Source of the DNA: Bradyrhizobium niftali
Lineage (GTDB): Bacteria; Pseudomonadota; Alphaproteobacteria; Rhizobiales; Xanthobacteraceae
Length of the DNA: 64,000 nt
Assembly (NCBI RefSeq): GCF_004571025.1
Contig: NZ_SPQT01000021.1
Location: 103,192 to 167,191, forward strand
Direction of reading: 5' to 3'
Under the pieces are notes generated by a model, which was not told the origin of the DNA, did not search any database, and saw only the letters and a list, made by a program, of their open reading frames with translations. Within the stretch, counting starts at the first letter, position 1; each line of letters starts with the position of its first letter. A program made the position numbers and the translations under genes. This document shows positions 58,530-64,000 of this stretch, in pieces.

Positions 58530-59960
58530 ATGCGATTTGTGCCAATTATTGCCTTGCTCGGAGCTGCATGCGCCCTCGCCGCGGCCTTCGCCACAGAGCC
58601 GGCCGTCGTCGCCGGCGCCGCCGGTAGCGCGGCAGACACGGCGGCTCACGCCTATGACTCGACGAAGCGGCTGCTCGTGCCCGGCAGGCGCGAAGCTCCG
58701 GCCTTCGGGTCGGATGCGCCGATGTTCCGCTATGCCGCGATCCAGCGCGGCAGCATCGAGCAGACGATCACCGTCACCGGCGCGCTACAGCCGGTCAAGA
58801 CGATCGAGGTCGGCTCCCAGCTGTCGGGGCAGCTCGCCCGGGTCTATGTCGACTTCAACGACACCGTCAGCAAGGACCAGCCGCTCGCCCTGATCGATCC
58901 GCGCAGCTTCGCGGCCAAGGTCGACGAAGCCAGGGCTTCCATGGCGGTCTCCAATTCCCTGGTCGACATCGCGCGCGCCAAGCTCGATCGCGCCAGGATC
59001 GATCTGCAGAACGCAAAGGGCAGCCGCGACGTGCTCGCCGCCAAGCTCGAGAGCGCCCAGGCGGTCAAGAGCTCGGCACAGAAGACCTTGCAGCGCAAGC
59101 TGGCGCTCCAGTCGCAAAACGTGGTGGCGACGACGACGGTCGACGACGCGCAGACCGAGTTCACGGCACGTCTGGCCCAGGAGCGCGAGGCCGAGGTCCT
59201 CATGTCGCTCAACGCCTACTCCGTGGACGGTGCCCAGGCCGACGTCCGCCGGATCGAAGCCGAGCTGCAACAGGCCCGCATGGCGGTGCCGGAGAAGGCG
59301 GCCGTTCTCGCCGCGGCCCAGGCCGATCTCGACCGCACCGTGATCCGCTCGCCGATCGACGGCGTCGTCGTCGGCAGGTTCGTCAACGAGGGCCAGACGC
59401 TCGCGGTTGGCCTCGAGTCGCGCACCACCTTCGTGGTCGCCCATCGCCTGGAAGACATGGAGATTCACGCCCAGGTCGACGAGGCCGATATCGGGCGCAT
59501 CGCCTCCGGCCAGCGCGCCTATTTCACGGTGGATGCCTACCCCGACCGCCGCTTCGAGGCCGTGGTGCGGCAGGTGCGCAAGGCGCCGCAGAACCAGCAG
59601 CACGTCGTCACCTACACCGTCGTGCTGTCGACCTCCAATCTCGACGGCGCGCTGCTGCCTGGCATGACGGCCCTGGTGAAGATCGTGATCGAGCGGCAGG
59701 ACGACGTGCTGAAGGTGCCGCTCGCCGCACTGCGTTTCCAACCGTCCGGCGCGCGTCCTGACCCGGCCACCGCGCACAGCGGCGTGTGGGTGCGCACTGC
59801 CGGCGGCTCGCTCCAGCGCATTGCGGTGACGGTCGGCGCGGCCGGCACCGAACAGGTCGCACTCAAGAGCGGCGACCTCGTCGAAGGCAGCCAGGTCGCC
59901 GTCGGCCAGGCCATCCGGCCGGCCGGCATGGAGTTTTTCGGAATCAGGTTCGGATCATGA
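58530..59960 (+). CDS. MacA/HlyD-type periplasmic adaptor
   Basis: A 476-residue adaptor protein. Signal or anchor helix (about 1-20), lipoyl-like hybrid halves (ALQPVKTIEVGSQLSGQLARVYVDFNDTV; VIRSPIDGVVVGRFVNEGQTLAVGL), a long helical hairpin (about 140-245, heptad-rich with LDRARIDLQNAKGSRDV) and a membrane-proximal beta domain. It bridges an inner-membrane ABC pump and an outer-membrane channel, but no TolC-like gene is in the window. It is the first of a three-gene operon with ATGA couplings. Confidence 0.9.
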   Translation: MRFVPIIALLGAACALAAAFATEPAVVAGAAGSAADTAAHAYDSTKRLLVPGRREAPAFGSDAPMFRYAAIQRGSIEQTITVTGALQPVKTIEVGSQLSGQLARVYVDFNDTVSKDQPLALIDPRSFAAKVDEARASMAVSNSLVDIARAKLDRARIDLQNAKGSRDVLAAKLESAQAVKSSAQKTLQRKLALQSQNVVATTTVDDAQTEFTARLAQEREAEVLMSLNAYSVDGAQADVRRIEAELQQARMAVPEKAAVLAAAQADLDRTVIRSPIDGVVVGRFVNEGQTLAVGLESRTTFVVAHRLEDMEIHAQVDEADIGRIASGQRAYFTVDAYPDRRFEAVVRQVRKAPQNQQHVVTYTVVLSTSNLDGALLPGMTALVKIVIERQDDVLKVPLAALRFQPSGARPDPATAHSGVWVRTAGGSLQRIAVTVGAAGTEQVALKSGDLVEGSQVAVGQAIRPAGMEFFGIRFGS

Positions 59961-60682
59961 CTGCCCCCCTTCCCCTCATCAGTCTCCGGTCCGTATCCAG
60001 GACCTATCGCACCGACGGGGTCGCGGTGGCGGCGGTGCGCAACGTCAGCTTCGACATCGCGCAGGGCGAGATCGTCGCCGTGATGGGACCGTCGGGGTCC
60101 GGCAAGTCGACGCTGATGAACATGATCGGGCTGCTCGACCTGCCGAGCGAGGGTGAGGTCCATCTCGAGGGAGCGAACGTCGCCGAGCTCTCGGAAGATC
60201 GCCGGTCGTCCTTGCGCGCCCGCAGCATCGGCTTCGTGTTCCAGTCCTACAACCTGCTCGCACGCCATAATGCGATCGAGAACGTCGCACTGCCGCTGGT
60301 CTATGGCGGCATCAGCCGCAAGGCGCGCCTGGCGCGCGCCGAACAGAGCCTTCAGGCCGTCGGCATGCTGCACCGGGCCCATCATTTTCCGCGGCAGCTC
60401 TCGGGCGGCGAGCAGCAGCGCGTCGCGATCGCGCGTGCGCTGATCGCCTCCCCGCTGATCGTGCTCGCCGACGAGCCGACCGGCGCGCTCGACAGTCGCA
60501 CCGGCGCCGAGATCCTGGCGCTGTTCGCCGCGCTCAACCGGACCGGCCAGACCATCGTGATGATCACGCATGACCCCGGCATCGCGACGCAGTGCCGGCG
60601 CACCATCCGCCTGCACGACGGCGAGCTCGTCAGCGACGAGACGCTGGTTCCGCTGCTGCCGAAACGGAGCGCGGTGTCATGA
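59957..60682 (+). CDS. ABC transporter ATP-binding protein, MacB/LolD-like
   Basis: A 241-residue ATPase of the LolD/MacB class. Walker A GPSGSGKSTLMNMIG, Q-loop FQSYNLLARHNAIENV, signature LSGGEQQRVAIARAL, Walker B IVLADEPTGALDS, and the H-loop VMITHD. It energises the permease encoded next. The gene overlaps both neighbours by 4 bp. In E. coli MacB the ATPase and permease are one chain; here they are split, as in many related exporters. Confidence 0.94.
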   Translation: MTAPLPLISLRSVSRTYRTDGVAVAAVRNVSFDIAQGEIVAVMGPSGSGKSTLMNMIGLLDLPSEGEVHLEGANVAELSEDRRSSLRARSIGFVFQSYNLLARHNAIENVALPLVYGGISRKARLARAEQSLQAVGMLHRAHHFPRQLSGGEQQRVAIARALIASPLIVLADEPTGALDSRTGAEILALFAALNRTGQTIVMITHDPGIATQCRRTIRLHDGELVSDETLVPLLPKRSAVS

Positions 60683-61902
60683 CGATGCTCCAGGGTTTTC
60701 AGATCGCCCTGCACGCCCTGCGCCTCAATCCATTGCGCAGCTTCCTCACCATGCTCGGCATCGTGATCGGCGTCGCCTCGATCGTGACGGTGTTTGCGAT
60801 CGGGTCCGGCGCGCAGCTTCGCCTCCAGGAGCAGATCCGCTCGATCGGCGCCAACGTGCTGATGATCACGCCGGGCGCCGTCTATCAGGGCGGCGTGCGC
60901 CTCAAGGACGGCAGCAAGCTGACGATGACCGAGAGCGACGTGCAGGCCATCCTCGAGCAGATTCCGGAGATCCAGGCCGCGGCCGGCTCGATCGCCGGGA
61001 CGGCGCAGGTCATCCACGAGAGCAAGAACTGGAATACGACCATCAACGGCACCACGACCGGTCACTTCATGGTGCGCGACTGGCAGCTCGCGGCCGGACG
61101 TTATTTCTCCGGCACCGAGGAGGCCGGCGCCGGCAAGGTCGTGATCCTCGGCAGCACGGTCGCACGCGAGCTGTTCGCGCCGGGCGACGATCCGATCGGC
61201 GCGCAGATCAGGATCATGAAGGTGCCGCTCGAAGTGGTCGGCGTGCTCGATCGCAAGGGCCCGGCGCAGGACGACGTCGCCTTCGTGCCGCTCAGCACGG
61301 CCAAGCTGCGCTTCCTCGGCAGCGCGAGCAACATCAACCGGGATTCGGTCGCCTACATCATTGCCAAGGTGGCCGCGGACGGTCAGATGGCGGGCGCGCG
61401 ATCGGAGATCGAAAGCCTGCTGCGGCAGCGCCACCGTGTCCCCGCCGGCCAGGAGGACGACTTCAAGGTCCAGGATCCGGCCGCCGCCATGGAAGCGCAG
61501 CAGGGCGCGATCCGCACCGTGGCGCTCCTGCTCGTCGCCATCGCCTCGGTCTCGCTGCTCGTCGGCGGCATCAGCATCATGAATGTCATGATCGTCTCGG
61601 TCACCGAGCGCACGCGGGAGATCGGGATTCGCCGCGCGCTTGGCGGGCGGATGCGGGACATCCGCCTCCAGTTTCTCTGCGAGGCGCTCGTCCTCTGCCT
61701 GCTCGGCGGCGCCATCGGCGTTGCCGGCGGCATCACGCTCTCGATGACCGTCGCCCGCATGGCCGGATGGATCACCTCGATCGACGGCGAGGCGATCGGC
61801 CTTGCCCTCGTCTTCTCGATCGCGACCGGCCTGATCTTCGGCTTCTACCCCGCCCACAAGGCGTCCAGACTCAGCCCGATCGAGGCGCTCAAGACGGAGT
61901 GA
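60679..61902 (+). CDS. MacB-like ABC transporter permease
   Basis: A 407-residue permease of the MacB/FtsX superfamily: an N-terminal helix (SFLTMLGIVIGVASIVTVFAIG), a ~220-residue periplasmic MacB_PCD domain and three C-terminal helices (AIRTVALLLVAIASVSLLVGGISIMNVM, LCEALVLCLLGGAIGVAGGITLSM, ALVFSIATGLIFGF). RTREIGIRRALGGRMRDI is the conserved coupling motif. MacB members move peptides, lipids or virulence factors across the envelope by mechanotransmission through MacA; the substrate here is unknown. Confidence 0.93.
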   Translation: MTMLQGFQIALHALRLNPLRSFLTMLGIVIGVASIVTVFAIGSGAQLRLQEQIRSIGANVLMITPGAVYQGGVRLKDGSKLTMTESDVQAILEQIPEIQAAAGSIAGTAQVIHESKNWNTTINGTTTGHFMVRDWQLAAGRYFSGTEEAGAGKVVILGSTVARELFAPGDDPIGAQIRIMKVPLEVVGVLDRKGPAQDDVAFVPLSTAKLRFLGSASNINRDSVAYIIAKVAADGQMAGARSEIESLLRQRHRVPAGQEDDFKVQDPAAAMEAQQGAIRTVALLLVAIASVSLLVGGISIMNVMIVSVTERTREIGIRRALGGRMRDIRLQFLCEALVLCLLGGAIGVAGGITLSMTVARMAGWITSIDGEAIGLALVFSIATGLIFGFYPAHKASRLSPIEALKTE

Positions 61903-61953
61903 GAAGATGCCGGGGGCGGCCGCATCAACCAGAAGACCAGGGAGGAGCCAGTC

Positions 61954-62271
61954 ATGAGCCCGGATCCGAAGGATTCGATTACACCGACGCCGCGTGAGCG
62001 TGAGCTGATGATGTTGATCGCGCGGGGCATGCAGAACAAGAACATCGCCTACGAGCTCAAGATCTCGGAGAACACGGTGCGGGCGCATATCGGCAACATC
62101 ATGCGCAAATACCGCCTCCAGAACCGGACCCAGATCGCGATCATCTATGCGCTCAAGACAGTCCCGCTTTCGCTGCGGCGCGATCGGGCCAGGAGCGTAG
62201 CCAACCCGGCGGCCGTCAAGCCGGCACAGGCCCTCGCGCAGGCTCCGCGGGTGCCGACGGCGCCGGACTAA
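61954..62271 (+). CDS. Free-standing LuxR/GerE HTH protein
   Basis: A 105-residue protein consisting of one LuxR-type HTH (TPTPRERELMMLIARGMQNKNIAYELKISENTVRAHIGNIMRKYRL) and a disordered Pro/Ala tail; no receiver or ligand domain. It starts at ATG 61954 after a strong GGAGGA. It follows the ABC permease by 51 bp on the same strand, so it may be in the same operon. It might modulate the nearby response regulator by heterodimerisation or act alone; not shown. Confidence 0.85.
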   Translation: MSPDPKDSITPTPRERELMMLIARGMQNKNIAYELKISENTVRAHIGNIMRKYRLQNRTQIAIIYALKTVPLSLRRDRARSVANPAAVKPAQALAQAPRVPTAPD

Positions 62272-62520
62272 CCGCCCCGGCCACAATCCCTTGGCAGCCC
62301 GTCGGGCAAGACACCCAAGACCGGGGTCAAGCGACCAGTATCAAAATAATTCTATTTATGCGAATTCGGAATTTTGTTAGACATTATTCACTCCGACCCA
62401 AGGAAGGCGGGCGTATCGCGATCGTCTGCTATGGCCTGGTACAATTTACTTGCGGCGCGGTTTGGCTAGGGCGGACATTGCACGAGGTCCGAGAAGGGCC
62501 ACAAGCCGAAGCGACAAGCC

Positions 62521-63507
62521 TTATTCGATCACCTCGTCCGCGCGGGCGAGCAGCAGCGGCGGCACGATGACGCCAAGCGCCTTTGCGGTCTTCAGATTGA
62601 TCGCCAGTTCGAACTTGATCGGTTGTTCGATCGGCAGGTCGGCCGGCTTCGCACCTTTGAAAATCTTGTCGACGAAAGCGGAGGCTCGACGATAGAGATC
62701 TCCAACATCGGCCCCGTAAGTCAGAAGGAAGCCCGCCTCTGCCAACTCTCTCTGGGTAGAGACGGCTGGCAGCCGATTCTTCAAGGCCATTTCTGCAATC
62801 TGGCTGCGGTGGTTGAATAACACACTATCTCCCTGCATGACGCACGCCTGCACGCGCTCCCGAACCATCAGCGCAAACGCCTGTTCAAGTGAGTCCAACC
62901 CACGGGCTTCGGCGGGGATAGTCGTCAACCCCAGTGTCGGCGCGATTTCCATCATCGCCGTCAGCCGGGTCCGAGTAGCCGCAACGTCCGGATTAAACAG
63001 AATACCCACACGCGAGACGCCCGGCAGCGCTTCCTTCAGCATCTCAAACCGCTTGGCAAAAATCTCGCCGCCCGCATCCACGGTCAGCCCGGTAACGTTC
63101 CCGCCGGGGCGCGCCAGACTAGCGACAAGCCCGGCGCGAACCGGATCAAGGCCGGTAGTCATGACGATCGGGATGGTCGTGGTCGCCTTCATCGCCGCTT
63201 CTGTGAGCGGATTGAACCCGGTGACGATGATGTCCACACGAAGCCGGACGAAGTCTGCCGCAAGCGCGGGCAGTCGTTCTATCTCGCCGTCGGCGAAGCG
63301 GTACTCGATGGCGACATTCTCGCCAAGTTGGTAGCCGAGCTTGCGGAGGCCCTCTTCGAACGCCTTAATGGAATAGACGCGCTCCCCAGTCCCCAATGAC
63401 AGATATCCAACACGGTAAAGCCGCCCTTTAGGTCGCTGCGCCCGCGCGGTAGCCGACCACGCCGCTGCCGTACCACCAAAAAGCGTGATGAACTCGCGGC
63501 GTCGCAT
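62521..63507 (-). CDS. ABC-type substrate-binding protein (ABC_sub_bind)
   Basis: A 328-residue periplasmic protein with a twin-arginine-like signal (MRRREFITLFGGTAAAWS), followed by VGYLSLGTGERVYSIKAFEEGLRKLGY and VGILFNPDVAATRTR typical of the pfam ABC_sub_bind (TrpX-like) family. It is an orphan with no permease or ATPase beside it, as is common for multiple copies in Bradyrhizobium. Its codon usage appears less GC-rich than its neighbours and the flanking DNA includes an AT-rich stretch, hints of later acquisition. Confidence 0.88.
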   Translation of the reverse strand: MRRREFITLFGGTAAAWSATARAQRPKGRLYRVGYLSLGTGERVYSIKAFEEGLRKLGYQLGENVAIEYRFADGEIERLPALAADFVRLRVDIIVTGFNPLTEAAMKATTTIPIVMTTGLDPVRAGLVASLARPGGNVTGLTVDAGGEIFAKRFEMLKEALPGVSRVGILFNPDVAATRTRLTAMMEIAPTLGLTTIPAEARGLDSLEQAFALMVRERVQACVMQGDSVLFNHRSQIAEMALKNRLPAVSTQRELAEAGFLLTYGADVGDLYRRASAFVDKIFKGAKPADLPIEQPIKFELAINLKTAKALGVIVPPLLLARADEVIE

Positions 63508-63931
63508 ACATCCCCCTCAGGGAAAACTCGTCGACGCCTCAAGCCTATCACTTTCCGACGAGGCGGTGGGGTGAGAAAGGACTGCCAGTCGATCCTGGGC
63601 GCTGCGACCAATGTCCAAATTGGGTCAAAACCGGCAAGACGCTGATTGAGCAGAAAATTTCTGCTTAGATCCCAAAAGCCGGCGTTTGCACCTTTATGAG
63701 TGCACGCCCTTCTGTAATGGGCCCGATGATGTCAAGCCTCCCGAGTGAACGTCACGCCGCCGAACTCATGCTTCTGTCCGTGGTCAACGCCTGGCCGCCA
63801 CATCATGCTGTCAGAGGGAGCGGTGAGCCTATCTAGATACGCGTGGTTCGTCAGATGACGGCCACTGGGCGTGTAACGGCTTCACCGGATCCACCGTCCC
63901 GGCGACGGGACTTCGGGCACTGGGCTTCAGT
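63508..63931. other. Unassigned tail region
   Basis: About 420 bp without a recognisable gene. It holds a 17-bp odd palindrome AGCAGAAAATTTCTGCT (63649-63665) and a GTCCCG-GCGA-CGGGAC hairpin (63896-63911). Short frames on both strands are not convincing. Confidence 0.4.
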
Positions 63932-64000
63932 TCAGCCCGGTTGCGTTCTTGATCTCCTCCACGTCTTCTATGCCGCGATCGGCCCCGCTTCGGTCCATCG
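63932..64000 (-). CDS. Possible C-terminal fragment of a gene running off the window
   Basis: From the right edge a minus-strand frame reads MDRSGADRGIEDVEEIKNAT and ends with a TGA at 63932-63934. Only about 23 codons are visible, so it may be the end of a gene beyond the window or a chance frame. The acidic helical composition is not diagnostic. Confidence 0.25.

Noticed and set aside
60382..62286. 634-codon minus-strand frame over the ABC exporter
   Set aside because: Antisense shadow of the ATPase, permease and HTH genes; no homology and biased composition.
63732..63806. 24-codon minus-strand frame (MMWRPGVDHGQK...)
   Set aside because: Too short, no ribosome-binding site and no context.

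Overview
The window reads as chromosomal DNA of a high-GC alphaproteobacterium of the Bradyrhizobium/Rhodopseudomonas type. The clues are a polyhydroxybutyrate phasin, a MipZ division-site ATPase, PAS-hybrid histidine kinases, FixJ-like regulators, a GNAT/SDR-rich gene complement and several families of palindromic intergenic repeats. There is no phage, integrase, conjugation or CRISPR signature. Genes are densely packed on both strands, many in short operons with 4-bp ATGA overlaps.

Layout. 0-10 kb: phasin under probable PhaR operators, a secreted D,D-carboxypeptidase with a SPOR domain, a J-domain membrane protein with a VWA protein, a secreted alpha/beta hydrolase, mipZ, panC and several conserved unknowns. 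10-20 kb: YidB-like protein, GST, DUF599 membrane protein, a ~1-kb gene-free block of repeat-like DNA (11.8-12.8 kb), a TolA/TonB-like protein, aldo/keto reductase, HTH protein, mgtE and a tandem pair of secreted NodB-type polysaccharide deacetylases. 20-30 kb: isochorismatase-fold hydrolase, tRNA-Leu(GAG), a stand-alone FliN/SpoA protein, lipB, a short DnaB-type ATPase, a tautomerase/LysR divergon, a GbsR-DUF4166-epimerase operon with a palindromic operator over the regulator start codon, a hybrid kinase, acylphosphatase and a PEP-mutase-family enzyme. 30-41 kb: an acyl-CoA carboxylase biotin subunit, a zinc metallopeptidase, a second hybrid kinase, a frameshifted EamA gene and transporters.

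41-54 kb holds a sugar-acid catabolic locus (MFS importer and GntR regulator facing a dehydratase, an SDR and a zinc alcohol dehydrogenase; probably idonate/gluconate-type), a NarX/NarL-type two-component pair beside a DUF2380/DUF3280-like secreted protein, an ArsR-SRPBCC operon with duplicated operators, a Tat-exported serine hydrolase, an outer-membrane barrel, an SDR and a GNAT enzyme.

The most interesting part is 54.3-62.3 kb. Five consecutive minus-strand genes encode small secreted proteins; four are built almost entirely of 11-residue Q-x-G-x-x-N repeats, the curlin-type amyloid pattern, but no CsgG/E/F export genes are seen. A FixJ-like response regulator lies directly upstream, and divergently there is a MacA-like adaptor, an ABC ATPase, a MacB-like permease and a free-standing LuxR-type HTH protein. 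I read this as a candidate amyloid-fibre locus with its own regulator and possibly its own exporter; the link between the two halves is inference. The window ends with an orphan Tat-exported ABC substrate-binding protein and ~0.5 kb without a recognisable gene. Family assignments come from motif recognition by eye; no database search was run.
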